From Salinarimonas ramus (GTDB lineage: Bacteria; Pseudomonadota; Alphaproteobacteria; Rhizobiales; Beijerinckiaceae), in the NCBI RefSeq assembly GCF_014645695.1, contig NZ_BMMF01000009.1, positions 1 through 64,000 on the forward strand: DNA of 64,000 bases, in the 5' to 3' direction. Under the pieces are notes generated by a model that was not told the DNA's origin, made no database searches, and was given only the letters and a program-made list of their open reading frames with translations. Made by a program: the position numbers and the translations under genes. This document shows, one piece after another, positions 27,005 to 35,637 of the stretch (its first letter is position 1; each line of letters begins with the position of its first letter).

Positions 27005-27799
27005 ATGACCTCGCTCCTCGCTCCATTCGCCACCCTGCGCCGCACGGCGCTCGCCGCCGTCCTCGCGGCGGGTGCGCTCGCGACCGCTCCGGCCATCGCC
27101 CAGGAGACCCCCTTCAGCGAGGCCGAGCGCGACGCGATCGGCGAGGTGGTGCGCGAGTACCTCTTGGAGAACCCGGAGCTCATGCGCGAGGTCTTCGCCG
27201 AGCTCGAGCGCCGCCAGGTCGCGGAGCAGGAGGCGCGCCAGCGCGAGGCGATGACCGCGATGCGCGACGAGCTGTTCGACGCCGACCACGACATCGTGCT
27301 CGGCAACCCGGAGGGCGACGTCACGCTGGTCGAGTTCTTCGACTACAATTGCGGCTTCTGCAAGCGGGCGCTCGGCGACGTCATGGCGATGATCGAGCGG
27401 GATCCCGAGCTGCGCGTCGTCCTCAAGGACTTCCCCGTGCTCGGCCCGGGCTCGCTCGAGGCCGCGCGCATCGGCGTCGCCGCCACCGAGCAGATGACGC
27501 CCGAGCAGGCGGAGCGCTTCCACATGGAGCTGCTGCTCACCCGCGGCCAGGTCGACGGCGCCCGCGCGCTGGCGGTGGCCGAGGAGATGGGCCTCGACAT
27601 GGCCGCGCTGGAGGAGGCCGTGAACGGCGAGCGCGTCGCCGAGATCATCACGACGAACATCGACCTCGCCGACCGCCTCGGCCTCACCGGCACCCCCGCC
27701 TGGGTGGTGGGCGACGGCGTCATCTTCGGCGCTGTGGGCGTGGAGCGCCTGACGGAAGCGGTGGCGAACGCCCGCGAATGCGGCTCGGTGAGCTGCTGA
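27005..27799 (+). CDS. DsbA-family thiol oxidoreductase (Com1-like)
   Basis: Periplasmic protein of 264 residues. The signal peptide ends near AIAQ (residue 33). A helical N-terminal part (37-92) precedes the thioredoxin fold with active site CGFC (C116-C119, in FFDYNCGFCKR). The cis-Pro loop is in GLTGTPAWVVGDGVIFGAV. This is the DsbA type with an N-terminal extension, common in alphaproteobacteria, acting in disulfide formation or isomerisation. Confidence 0.92.
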   Translation: MTSLLAPFATLRRTALAAVLAAGALATAPAIAQETPFSEAERDAIGEVVREYLLENPELMREVFAELERRQVAEQEARQREAMTAMRDELFDADHDIVLGNPEGDVTLVEFFDYNCGFCKRALGDVMAMIERDPELRVVLKDFPVLGPGSLEAARIGVAATEQMTPEQAERFHMELLLTRGQVDGARALAVAEEMGLDMAALEEAVNGERVAEIITTNIDLADRLGLTGTPAWVVGDGVIFGAVGVERLTEAVANARECGSVSC

Positions 27800-27943
27800 G
27801 GCGGGCCCGCGTCCGTCCCGCCCAGGCGTGGAGGAGCGCGCCCGCCGCGACGCTTCCCCCTTCCGTCGCGCGCCTCGACCCGCTATGACGGCGCGTCCGG
27901 CGCGCGCTCGCACGCGCGCCACTCGTCCCGTTCGGCGCAAGGC

Positions 27944-28405
27944 ATGCACGCGATCCACGTCCTCAACGGCCCCAACCTGAACCTCCTCGGCAAGCGCGAG
28001 CCGGAGATCTACGGCCGCGCGACCCTCGCCGACGTCGAGGCGGAGCTGCGGGCGCGGGCCGAGGCCGAGGGCGTGGCGCTCACCTTCCTCCAGTCGAACG
28101 ACGAGGGCGCCCTCGTCACGGCGGTGCAGGAGGCGGGGCTCGCGGGTGCGGGCATCGTCGTCAACGCCGGCGCCTACACCCACACCTCGATCGCGCTGCG
28201 CGACGCCATCGCAGGGTCCGGCGCGCTCGCCGTCGAGGTCCATCTCTCGAACGTGCACGCCCGCGAGAGCTTTCGCCACCGCTCGATGATCGCGCCGGTC
28301 TGCATCGGCGTGATCGCCGGGTTCGGGACGCAGAGCTACGCGCTCGGCTTCGACGCCTGCCTCGCGGCGCTTCGCCGGCGCGCGGACGAGCCGGCACGTC
28401 GGTAA
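27944..28405 (+). CDS. aroQ: Type II 3-dehydroquinate dehydratase
   Basis: Shikimate-pathway enzyme of 153 residues. Active-site parts are visible: [17 protein letters not shown] (with the lid Arg and catalytic Tyr), [16 protein letters not shown] (Asn and His), and [17 protein letters not shown] (catalytic His and anion-binding Arg residues). The usual SNHEG motif reads SNDEG here, a minor variant. It sits before accBC, the normal order in this group of bacteria. Confidence 0.95.
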   Translation: MHAIHVLNGPNLNLLGKREPEIYGRATLADVEAELRARAEAEGVALTFLQSNDEGALVTAVQEAGLAGAGIVVNAGAYTHTSIALRDAIAGSGALAVEVHLSNVHARESFRHRSMIAPVCIGVIAGFGTQSYALGFDACLAALRRRADEPARR

Positions 28406-28422
28406 CAGGAGCAACACGACAC

Positions 28423-28911
28423 ATGGCCAGGAACAGCCCCTTCGATCCCGAGCTCGTGCGCGAGCTCGCCGGGCTCATCTCCGAGACGGACCTGACCGAG
28501 ATCGAGGTCGAGAAGGGCGACCTGCGCATTCGCGTGGCGCGCCAGCCGGCGCAGGTGGTGAGCGTCGCCGCTCCCGCCGCGCACGTCGCTCCGGCGGCTC
28601 CCGCGCCGGCCCCGGCGGCGGTGGCGGCGGCGGCGCCGTCGGGCATGCCCGCGGCCAAGGCCTCCCCGCGCGAGCATCCCGGCGCGGTCACCTCGCCGAT
28701 GGTGGGCACCGCCTATCGCCGCCCCTCCCCGGACGCCAAGCCCTTCGTCGAGGTCGGCGCCAAGGTCGAGGCCGGCCAGCGCGTGCTCTTGATCGAGGCG
28801 ATGAAGACCTTCAACGACATCGTCGCGTCCCGGTCCGGGACCGTGACGGAGATCTTCTTCGAGGACGGCCAGCCGGTCGAGTTCGGCGAGCCCCTGATGA
28901 TCATCGAATGA
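28423..28911 (+). CDS. accB: Biotin carboxyl carrier protein of acetyl-CoA carboxylase
   Basis: Protein of 162 residues. The N-terminal domain binds biotin carboxylase, a Pro/Ala linker follows (about 43-80), and the C-terminal biotinyl domain has the modified lysine K128 in EAMKTFND. The usual residue after T is Met; Phe here is a mild change. The stop overlaps the first possible ATG of accC. Confidence 0.96.
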   Translation: MARNSPFDPELVRELAGLISETDLTEIEVEKGDLRIRVARQPAQVVSVAAPAAHVAPAAPAPAPAAVAAAAPSGMPAAKASPREHPGAVTSPMVGTAYRRPSPDAKPFVEVGAKVEAGQRVLLIEAMKTFNDIVASRSGTVTEIFFEDGQPVEFGEPLMIIE

Positions 28912-28922
28912 CGGGCGAGCGG

Positions 28923-30281
28923 ATGTTCGACAAGATCCTCATCGCGAACCGGGGCGAGATCGCGCTGCGCATCCTGCGCGCCGCCAAGGAGCTCGGCATC
29001 GCGACCGTCGCGGTCCATTCGACCGCCGACACGGACGCGATGCACGTGCGCCTCGCCGACGAGAGCGTCTGCATCGGGCCTCCGCCCGCGCGCGACAGCT
29101 ACCTCAACATCCCCGCCCTGATCTCCGCCTGCGAGATCACCGGCGCGGACGCGATCCATCCCGGCTACGGCTTCCTGTCGGAGAACGCCCGCTTCGCCGA
29201 GGTGCTGGCCGACCACAAGATCGCGTTCATCGGCCCCAAGGCGGAGCACATCCGCATCATGGGCGACAAGATCGAGGCCAAGCGCACGGCCAAGCGCCTG
29301 GGCATCCCCTGCGTGCCCGGCTCGGAGGGCGGCGTCGCCGACGAGGACGCGGCCAAGCGCGTGGCGGCCGAGATCGGCTATCCGGTCCTGATCAAGGCGG
29401 CCGCCGGCGGCGGCGGGCGCGGCATGAAGGTGGCGCGCACGGAGGACGAGCTCTCCCACGCCTTCGTCACGGCCCGCACGGAGGCGAAGGCCGCCTTCGG
29501 CGACGACGCGGTCTACATCGAGAAATATCTCGAAAAGCCCCGCCACATCGAGATCCAGGTGCTCGGCGACGGGCGCGGCAACGCGATCCATCTCGGCGAG
29601 CGCGACTGCTCGCTCCAGCGCCGCCACCAGAAGGTCTGGGAGGAGGGCCCCTCCCCGGCCCTCGACCCGGCGGAGCGCGCCCGCATCGGCGGCATCGTCG
29701 CCAAGGCGATGCAGGAGCTGCACTATGCCGGCGCCGGCACGGTGGAATTCCTGTACGAGAACGGGGAGTTCTACTTCATCGAGATGAACACCCGCATCCA
29801 GGTGGAGCATCCCGTCACGGAGATGATCACCGGGATCGACCTCGTCAACGAGCAGATCCGCATCGCCGCCGGCGCGCCGCTCTCGGTGACGCAGGAGGAC
29901 GTGCGCTTCGAGGGGCATGCGGTGGAATGCCGCATCAACGCCGAGCACCCCGCCACCTTCCGTCCCTCGCCCGGGACGATCACCTACTTCCATCCGCCGG
30001 GGGGCCTCGGCGTGCGGGTCGATTCGGCGGCCTATCAGGGCTACCGCATTCCTCCGCACTATGATTCCCTCGTGGGCAAGCTCATCGTGCACGGGCGGAC
30101 CCGCAACGAGTGCCTGATGCGCCTTCGTCGGGCGCTCGACGAGTTCGTCGTCGATGGGGTGGACACGACGTTGCCTCTTTTCAGGACGCTGGTTCGGAAC
30201 CAAGATATCCAGAACGGGCTCTACGACATCCACTGGCTCGAGCATTTCCTGAAGACCGGGGGGCTGGACGAGACCCGGTAG
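28923..30281 (+). CDS. accC: Biotin carboxylase subunit of acetyl-CoA carboxylase
   Basis: ATP-grasp enzyme of 452 residues that carboxylates biotin on AccB. It starts [18 protein letters not shown], has the Gly-rich [13 protein letters not shown] loop, [10 protein letters not shown], and the catalytic [15 protein letters not shown] prefer the ATG at 28923, which gives the standard N-terminus and has purines upstream; an ATG at 28908 overlaps the accB stop and would add five residues. Confidence 0.96.
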   Translation: MFDKILIANRGEIALRILRAAKELGIATVAVHSTADTDAMHVRLADESVCIGPPPARDSYLNIPALISACEITGADAIHPGYGFLSENARFAEVLADHKIAFIGPKAEHIRIMGDKIEAKRTAKRLGIPCVPGSEGGVADEDAAKRVAAEIGYPVLIKAAAGGGGRGMKVARTEDELSHAFVTARTEAKAAFGDDAVYIEKYLEKPRHIEIQVLGDGRGNAIHLGERDCSLQRRHQKVWEEGPSPALDPAERARIGGIVAKAMQELHYAGAGTVEFLYENGEFYFIEMNTRIQVEHPVTEMITGIDLVNEQIRIAAGAPLSVTQEDVRFEGHAVECRINAEHPATFRPSPGTITYFHPPGGLGVRVDSAAYQGYRIPPHYDSLVGKLIVHGRTRNECLMRLRRALDEFVVDGVDTTLPLFRTLVRNQDIQNGLYDIHWLEHFLKTGGLDETR

Positions 30282-30308
30282 CCCACGGTCGCCACGCGGA
30301 ACCCCCGG

Positions 30309-30986
30309 ATGCACAGCGGCATCGTCCAGATCACGCCGGAGATCGTCCTGCGCGCCTACGCCGCGGGGATCTTCCCCATGGCGGAGAGCGCCGACGATCC
30401 CGGCATCTACTGGGTGGAGCCGCGCGAGCGCGGCATCATCCCCCTCGACGGCTTCCACGTGAACAAGCGGCTGGCGCGCACGGTCCGCTCGGACGCCTTC
30501 GAGGTGCGCATCGACACGGATTTCGAGGGAATCATCGACGGCTGCGCCGCGCCGGCGCAGGACCGCGAGAAGACCTGGATCAACACCCGCATCCGGCGGA
30601 TCTACGGGGACCTGTTCGATCTCGGCTACTGCCACACGGTGGAGGTCTGGGAGGGGAGCACGCTCGTCGGCGGGCTCTACGGGGTGAGCCTCGGCGCCGC
30701 CTTCTTCGGCGAGAGCATGTTCCACACGGCGCGCGACGCCTCCAAGGTCGCCCTCGTGCACCTCGTCGCCCGGCTCAAGCGCGGCGGCTACATGCTGCTC
30801 GACACGCAATTCGTCACCGACCACCTGGCCCAGTTCGGCGCCCGCGAGGTCTCGCGGCGCGAGTACAAGCGCCTCCTCGGCGAGGCGCTCGCCTACGAGG
30901 CGCGCTGGGACGCGTGGCCGACGGGCGAGACGATCCCCGGGGCCGTCGCCCTCGACATGATCGCCACGCCCCGCGAAGGAAAATGA
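30309..30986 (+). CDS. aat: Leucyl/phenylalanyl-tRNA-protein transferase
   Basis: N-end-rule enzyme of 225 residues that adds Leu or Phe to proteins with N-terminal Arg or Lys, marking them for ClpAP. Family motifs: [50 protein letters not shown] and [16 protein letters not shown]. Length is normal. It follows accC in an order seen widely in Hyphomicrobiales. Confidence 0.95.
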   Translation: MHSGIVQITPEIVLRAYAAGIFPMAESADDPGIYWVEPRERGIIPLDGFHVNKRLARTVRSDAFEVRIDTDFEGIIDGCAAPAQDREKTWINTRIRRIYGDLFDLGYCHTVEVWEGSTLVGGLYGVSLGAAFFGESMFHTARDASKVALVHLVARLKRGGYMLLDTQFVTDHLAQFGAREVSRREYKRLLGEALAYEARWDAWPTGETIPGAVALDMIATPREGK

Positions 30987-30990
30987 TCTT

Positions 30991-31023
30991 CCCGCGAGGA
31001 GGGGATGATTCGCTCCTCGCGGG
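30991..31023. terminator. Bidirectional hairpin between aat and the TerB-like gene
   Basis: An 11-bp perfect stem (CCCGCGAGGAG / CTCCTCGCGGG) with an 11-base loop lies between two convergent genes. T-runs are absent on both sides. Confidence 0.65.
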
Positions 31024-31029
31024 CGCGAA

Positions 31030-31530
31030 TCACTTGCCCCCGAATCGCTCCTCGATGGCCGCGACCTCGCCGGCCTGGAGATCCATGCGCTCGGCGAGGA
31101 GGCGCAGGAACTCGCGCTCCTGCATCGTGTCGGGCTCGATGACGAGCCGTGCCGCCGCATAGGTGCGCGCCGCCTTCTCGGGCGTGCCGACCGCATCGGC
31201 GATCTCCTCGATGTCCCGCGGCCAGGAGATCTCCTCGTCGAGGAAGGCGCGGTCGGCGGGGTCGAGGCCGGAGTCGCGCATGGCGTCGTGGATCCGCTCG
31301 CGCTCGGAGCCGTCGACGACGCCGTCGGCGGCGGCGGCCGCGATCATCGTGCGCACGAGGAGGAGCGCCTCGTCGTCGTCGACGCCGGCGAGATCGAGCC
31401 GGGGCGGTGCCTCGGCGCCGTCGTCGTGGGAGGAGATCGCGGTCGTCGCGAGGTTCGCGCCGCCGCGGGCGCGCCGCGCGGTGCGGCCGAGCGTACCGGC
31501 GAGGCTCGAGAGCAGGCGTGTGGCGTCCAT
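31030..31530 (-). CDS. DUF533/TerB-like protein
   Basis: Acidic protein of 166 residues. The C-terminal 110 residues form an all-helical TerB-like domain (LLVRTMIAAAAADGVVDGSERERI, then AARTYAAARLVIEPDTMQEREFLRLLAERM), as in E. coli YebE. The YebE-type N-terminal membrane segment is shortened to a basic, weakly hydrophobic start. Metal-binding acidic residues such as D-x-x-x-D/E in DGVVDGSE are typical of TerB folds. Its function is unknown; no ter genes are close by except a distant TerC. Confidence 0.8.
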   Translation of the reverse strand: MDATRLLSSLAGTLGRTARRARGGANLATTAISSHDDGAEAPPRLDLAGVDDDEALLLVRTMIAAAAADGVVDGSERERIHDAMRDSGLDPADRAFLDEEISWPRDIEEIADAVGTPEKAARTYAAARLVIEPDTMQEREFLRLLAERMDLQAGEVAAIEERFGGK

Positions 31531-31629
31531 CGTGCGTCCCCTTCGTGCGATCTCACGCGGCGAGCGCGATGCTCGCCCGAGACCCGGAGAACGCGAGGGC
31601 GCGAACGGCCGTTCCGAGACGGGGTGCGC

Positions 31630-32271
31630 TCAGCCGCGGGGCAGCGCCGCCGCCTCTCGGGCGAGGCGGGCGATGGCGGCGAAATCGCCCTTCGCCACGA
31701 GGGCGTTGGGCGTCACCCAGGTACCGCCGACGCACACGACGTTGGGGCAGGCGAGGTAGGCGGGCGCGCTCTGCGCATCGATCCCGCCCGTCGGGCAGAA
31801 GCGCAGGGACGGCAACGGCCCCGCGATGCCCTTGAGCCAGGCGGGACCGCCTGAGGCGGCCGCCGGGAAGAGCTTCAAGACCGAGAAGCCGCGCTCGTGC
31901 AGCGCCATGGCTTCCGACACCGTGGCGCAGCCCGGCATGGCGGGGATCTGCGCCTCGGCGAGCGCGTCCGCGAGGCGCGGGGAGGTGCCGGGCGTGACGA
32001 TGCCCGTCGCGCCCGCATCCGCCGCCTCGCCGATCTGGCTCGGGGAGACGATGGTGCCCGCGAGCACGATCGCCTCGGGCGCCCCGTGCGCGATGGCGCG
32101 GATCGCGTCGAGCGCGCGCGGCGTGCGCAGCGTCACCTCGACCACGGGCAGCCCCGCGGCGACCAGCGTCGCGGCGAGCTCGGCGGCGAGGTGCGGGTCC
32201 TCGATCGTGACGACGGGAATGACGGGGGCTCTCGCCGCCGCCTCGAGCAGGAACGTGTCGTGCGCGCGCAT
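31630..32271 (-). CDS. eda: 2-dehydro-3-deoxy-phosphogluconate (KDPG) aldolase
   Basis: Class I aldolase of 213 residues, last step of the Entner-Doudoroff pathway, also acting on 4-hydroxy-2-oxoglutarate. The Schiff-base lysine is K133 (VLKLFPA) and the general base E45 (VEVTLRTP), the same numbering as in the E. coli enzyme. CPTGGI near 172 binds phosphate. The start at 32271 was chosen for length; upstream in-frame sequence overlaps the BigR gene. No edd gene is nearby. Confidence 0.94.
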   Translation of the reverse strand: MRAHDTFLLEAAARAPVIPVVTIEDPHLAAELAATLVAAGLPVVEVTLRTPRALDAIRAIAHGAPEAIVLAGTIVSPSQIGEAADAGATGIVTPGTSPRLADALAEAQIPAMPGCATVSEAMALHERGFSVLKLFPAAASGGPAWLKGIAGPLPSLRFCPTGGIDAQSAPAYLACPNVVCVGGTWVTPNALVAKGDFAAIARLAREAAALPRG

Positions 32272-32300
32272 CGCTGTGGTCTTTCCTCGGGCGGCGCCCG

Positions 32301-32606
32301 TCAGGTGCAATAGAGCCGGTAGAGCGTCCCGATCAGCTCGCGCGCCTCCGGCGAGGCGAGGCGGTAGTAGATCGTCTGGCCCTCGCGGCGGGTGGTGACG
32401 AGGCCCAGCGCCCGCAGCTTCGAGAGATGCTGCGAGAGCGCCGACTGGCCGAGACCCACGGACTCGGCGAGCACGCCGACGGAGACCTCCTCGTCCATCA
32501 TCCGGCACATGGCCATCAAGCGCTTCGAATGCGCCAACGCCGAGAGGAGCTCCGCCACCTCTTCCGCCTTCGGCGCGAGCGCAGTGAGATCGTCCGTGGT
32601 CGCCAC
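32301..32606 (-). CDS. bigR: ArsR-family repressor of the BigR/SqrR type
   Basis: DNA-binding repressor of 101 residues with a winged helix (HSKRLMAMCRMMD, LGQSALSQHLSKLRALGLV, TRREGQTIYYRLA). It carries the two cysteines of redox-sensing BigR/SqrR proteins: C34 in the second helix and C100 near the C-terminus (YRLYC). In known members these form a disulfide or tetrasulfide with reactive sulfur and release DNA. I chose the GTG at 32606 because GGAGG precedes it at good spacing; the open frame extends upstream without family match. The adjacent DUF442 and dioxygenase genes fit a sulfide-response regulon. Confidence 0.87.
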   Translation of the reverse strand: MATTDDLTALAPKAEEVAELLSALAHSKRLMAMCRMMDEEVSVGVLAESVGLGQSALSQHLSKLRALGLVTTRREGQTIYYRLASPEARELIGTLYRLYCT

Positions 32607-32773
32607 CCGCGTGTCATCCTCCGTGAATCGCACGCAACATGGCGGTGTCGCGGCGCTTGGGCAAGGTCTGGGGTCGACCTCCGCGTACGGTTCCTGCCCT
32701 TCGGGAAGAGGCAGGGCCGCGCGGCTGCCGTCGTCGATCGCGAGAGCGGCTGTCACGGCGTCGTGCATCGGGA

Positions 32774-33196
32774 TCAGCCTCGTTCGAGATAGGGCCTGAG
32801 CCCAGAGAGGTCGTAGCCCGCGCCTCCGGCGATGGAGAGGATCTCGTCGGGGGCGCGCGCGCCGGCCTGGGTGAAGGCCCACAGCGTCGCCGAGCGCGTG
32901 CCCGAGCGGCAGAAGGCGAGCGTCGGCCCGTCCGTCTCCGACAGGGCGGCGTCGAAGGCGGCGACGTCGTCCATGGTCATGGCGCCGGAGACCACCGGCA
33001 CGTGCCGGTAGGCGAGGCCGACGCGGGCGGCCTCGGCCTCCATCGTGGCGCTCGGGGGCTGGTCGGGGCTTTCGCCGTCGGGGCGATTGTTGATCACGGT
33101 GGTGAAGCCGGCGGCCTTGACCGCGGCGAGGTCGTCGGGCGCGATCTGGGGCGCCACGGAGAGCTCGGGGGTGAGGCGGCGGATGTCTGCGGTCAT
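32774..33196 (-). CDS. DUF442 (TIGR01244) sulfur-transferase-like protein
   Basis: Cytoplasmic protein of 140 residues with a dual-specificity-phosphatase-like fold. The active-site loop is AFCRSGTRSATLW with C96. In many alphaproteobacteria this domain is fused in front of an ETHE1-like dioxygenase (Blh) in the bigR operon, where it is thought to move sulfane sulfur. Here it is a separate gene, divergent from the dioxygenase. Start 33196 has AGGAGA at good distance. Downstream, 167 bases later, lies bigR. Confidence 0.88.
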   Translation of the reverse strand: MTADIRRLTPELSVAPQIAPDDLAAVKAAGFTTVINNRPDGESPDQPPSATMEAEAARVGLAYRHVPVVSGAMTMDDVAAFDAALSETDGPTLAFCRSGTRSATLWAFTQAGARAPDEILSIAGGAGYDLSGLRPYLERG

Positions 33197-33338
33197 GGTG
33201 TCTCCTGTCGTCTCGCCGGGCGCGGCCGGACGTCCTCGCCCGCGACAATGGCGACGCGCGGCGGCAGGATCAATCCGCGAGGACCGACCGGGGCGCCGCC
33301 TGCGGAAGATAGACGTCACGCGCCCGTCGTTCAAGATG

Positions 33339-33366
33339 TTGCTAAATTAGTTTTTACTGATATATT
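33339..33366 (+). promoter_or_regulatory. Promoter for the persulfide dioxygenase gene, candidate BigR operator
   Basis: TTGCTA (33339-33344) and TATATT (33361-33366) are 16 bases apart, within an AT-rich patch (about 33339-33367) that stands out from the GC-rich surroundings. BigR-type repressors are known to bind AT-rich sites in such promoters; BigR binding here is inference. Confidence 0.6.
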
Positions 33367-33435
33367 GCACGGCACGACGAAAGGGGCGCCCCGCCGCGCC
33401 CCCTTGCCTGATCTCGCAAAGATGGAGGACATCCC

Positions 33436-34317
33436 ATGAGCCAGCCCGTCATCCGCGCCTTCTTCGACGAGCCGACGAACACCGTGAGCTACCTCGTCGC
33501 CGATCCGCAGACGAAGGAGGCCGCGATCATCGACCCGGTCCTCGACTACGACCACAAGGCCGGCACCGTCACCACCTCCTCCGTCGAGACGATCCTCGCC
33601 GCCGCCGAGGAGGCCGGCTATCGCGTCGTCTGGGCGCTCGAGACCCACGCGCATGCCGACCATCTCTCGGGTGCGCCCTACGTCAAGGCGAAGACCGGCG
33701 CCAGGATCGGCATCGGCGAGCACATCAAGGAGGTGCAGCGCATCTTCCGCCCGGTGTTCAACGCCACCGACCTCAAGACCGACGGCTCGGACTTCGACCA
33801 CCTCTTCACGGACGGCGAGACCTTCCGCATCGGCGCGCTGGAGGCGGAGGTGCTCTACGTGCCGGGCCACACTCCCGCCGACATCGCCATCAAGATCGAG
33901 GACGCCGTCTTCGTGGGCGACACGCTGTTCATGCCCGATTTCGGCACGGCGCGCGCGGACTTCCCCGGCGGCGACGCCCGCAAGCTCTTCCGCTCGATCA
34001 AGCGGCTCCTGGCGCTGCCGCCGCAGACGCGGCTGTTCATGTGCCACGACTACAAGGCGCCCGGGCGCGACGCCTATGCCTGGGAGACGACGGTCGCCGA
34101 GCAGCGGCGCGCCAACAAGCACGTCCACGACGGCGTGAGCGAGGACGATTTCGTCGCCATGCGCACCGCCCGCGACGCCACCCTCGCCGCCCCGACGCTG
34201 CTCCTGCCCTCGATCCAGGTGAACATCCGCGCGGGCCGCTTCCCGGCCAAGGAGGCGAACGGCGTGCACTACCTGACGATTCCCGTGACCTTCAAGTCGG
34301 AGGCGCATGTGGGGTGA
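33436..34317 (+). CDS. ETHE1/Blh-like persulfide dioxygenase (metallo-beta-lactamase fold)
   Basis: Enzyme of 293 residues. Metal ligands: H71, H73, D75 and H76 in ETHAHADHLSG, His in VPGHTPAD, Asp in FVGDTLFMPDFGTARADFPGG, and His in MCHDY. ETHE1-type proteins oxidise glutathione persulfide to sulfite with a mononuclear iron. ADFPGGDA is the family signature. The RBS GGAGG is eight bases before the ATG. It is divergent from the DUF442 gene and close to bigR. Confidence 0.93.
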   Translation: MSQPVIRAFFDEPTNTVSYLVADPQTKEAAIIDPVLDYDHKAGTVTTSSVETILAAAEEAGYRVVWALETHAHADHLSGAPYVKAKTGARIGIGEHIKEVQRIFRPVFNATDLKTDGSDFDHLFTDGETFRIGALEAEVLYVPGHTPADIAIKIEDAVFVGDTLFMPDFGTARADFPGGDARKLFRSIKRLLALPPQTRLFMCHDYKAPGRDAYAWETTVAEQRRANKHVHDGVSEDDFVAMRTARDATLAAPTLLLPSIQVNIRAGRFPAKEANGVHYLTIPVTFKSEAHVG

Positions 34318-34325
34318 GCGTGCGC

Positions 34326-34763
34326 TCACCCGGTCGACGCTGCCGTCTCCGCCGCCGTGTGGGGGAGCGGCAGGGCGATAGGGTAGAAGCGCCCGTTGCG
34401 CTTCAGGTCGAAGAGGAAGGGTGACGTGCTGCGTGTCGCGAGATCGATGAGCGGCGCATGCCGCCGGACGAAGATGCACAGCGACGTCCAGCGGTCTTCG
34501 CTGGCGCACGGCAGGTAGAAGCACCGTACGCCGTGCTGCACGATCGCGAGCGCTTCGTTGTCGCGAACGTGGAAGCGCCGATCCTGGGACAGGACAACCC
34601 AGTTCTTGCGCCCGACGATCGACAGCCACTCGTCGTCCGGCATGTCGTGAGCGAAGCGCTCGCCTTGATGCCAGCGAATCTCGGCGGGCGGCTTCAGAGA
34701 CGCCAGCGCTCTCGGAAGCCGCTTGCCGAAGGTTCGATCGAAGAAGAGGGTCAGCTGGTCCAA
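34326..34763 (-). CDS. VapC45-like PIN-fold toxin
   Basis: Protein of about 145 residues, the likely toxin of a type II pair with the upstream DUF433 gene. The start LTLFFDRTFGKRLPRALASL and DDEWLSIVGRKNWVVLSQDRRF give a PIN-like nuclease core with acidic residues as in VapC45 of Mycobacterium tuberculosis (Rv2019, 138 residues). Family members would cut RNA. The start is uncertain: a TTG at 34763 overlaps the antitoxin end, and a CTG at 34754 is possible. A longer open frame continues upstream inside the antitoxin gene and is not used. Confidence 0.75.
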   Translation of the reverse strand: MDQLTLFFDRTFGKRLPRALASLKPPAEIRWHQGERFAHDMPDDEWLSIVGRKNWVVLSQDRRFHVRDNEALAIVQHGVRCFYLPCASEDRWTSLCIFVRRHAPLIDLATRSTSPFLFDLKRNGRFYPIALPLPHTAAETAASTG

Positions 34764-35467
34764 CGCTCTGGCCGCCCGCGACTCGTCTCGACGCCTTCGA
34801 AATGCAGCGCCGCCTCGACCTCCGAGACGTCGAGGTCGAAGTCGTCGGCGATCTCCGCCGGGGCCTCGCCGCTCTTCCAGCGGTCCCGCAGGACCCAGGT
34901 GGCGACGCCACGCACATTCGGGGCGCCGAAGGCCCGACGCGGATCGAGCCGTATCGGGCTGTCGACACCGTCGAGCCTCCAGGAGAGCACCGCACCGATC
35001 TCCGGATCGTAGTCGAACTCCCGCAGGCGGCCGGCGAGAATGCCCCGCCAAGCGAGCTGACCGTCGTCCGTCACCGTGATCAGCCGCTCCTTCGCGAGGC
35101 CGCCGAGCTCGCGGTCGTAGTCGATGAAGAGCTTCGCGCCGTAGGCGGCGAACCTATGCTCGGCGAACGGGAAACGCGCTTGGAACTCTCGCTCCATGTA
35201 CCCGCGGGCCGCTCGGATCGCGCCGAGCGGAACCCCTGCTTGCCGCATGGCGGCGACGACGCCGATCTCGATCAGCTGAAGATATGAAAGCGCGGTTCGA
35301 GCATCTCGCGACGCGATGGCGGACGTCCCGCCGGAGGGCGGTACCTGCCATCGCACGACGGTGTCGGTGGAGGTGCGCGCATAGCGAGCCGCTTCCCGCA
35401 CCTGATAGGCCGGGACCTCGAGCCGCTCCATCCACGCGGATTCCCTCGATATCAACGCTCGGCCCAT
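34751..35467 (-). CDS. VapB45-like antitoxin, MerR-type HTH plus DUF433
   Basis: Protein of 238 residues, close to Rv2018/VapB45 (239) in length and layout. The N-terminus has a MerR-like helix-turn-helix (VREAARYARTSTDTVVRWQV); the middle (90-180) has LFIDYDRELGGL; the C-terminal DUF433 domain ends with WKSGEAPAEIADDFDLDVSEVEAALHFE. DUF433 proteins partner with PIN-like toxins. It overlaps the toxin gene by several bases. Regulation is probably by the protein itself at the AACGATTA repeats upstream. Confidence 0.82.
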   Translation of the reverse strand: MGRALISRESAWMERLEVPAYQVREAARYARTSTDTVVRWQVPPSGGTSAIASRDARTALSYLQLIEIGVVAAMRQAGVPLGAIRAARGYMEREFQARFPFAEHRFAAYGAKLFIDYDRELGGLAKERLITVTDDGQLAWRGILAGRLREFDYDPEIGAVLSWRLDGVDSPIRLDPRRAFGAPNVRGVATWVLRDRWKSGEAPAEIADDFDLDVSEVEAALHFEGVETSRGRPERWTS

Positions 35468-35497
35468 CGCAGACGATTTCCATCGACCATGCTTTTG

Positions 35498-35557
35498 CAG
35501 CTAACGATTAGTTGCCAGATTGTCAATGGTGAAATCGGATACAGCATTAAACGATTA
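35498..35557 (-). promoter_or_regulatory. Promoter and direct-repeat operator of the VapBC45-like pair
   Basis: On the minus strand there is a perfect -35 box TTGACA (35526-35521) and a weak -10 box 16-17 bases further on (35504-35498). The octamer AACGATTA (plus strand) occurs at 35503-35510, over the -10 region, and again at 35550-35557, upstream of the -35 box. The area is much richer in AT than the neighbourhood. Confidence 0.55.
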
Positions 35558-35637
35558 CAAGTAGAGTCGTCTCGCGAACTGGTCGTCACCTCGTACACGA
35601 CCTGCGCATCCGCTGCTCGCTCCCGCCGCGATGCCGA

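Noticed and set aside
24184-27324. Aminotransferase read as a 1046-residue fusion
   Set aside because: The upstream 650 codons are the reverse of the protease and DsbA genes and contain no domain; the aminotransferase has a complete N-terminus from 25362.
32607-32773. Small gene between the DUF442 gene and bigR, or an N-terminal extension of bigR
   Set aside because: The frame is open and has an ATG, but it shows no family match, and bigR has a good GTG start with GGAGG.
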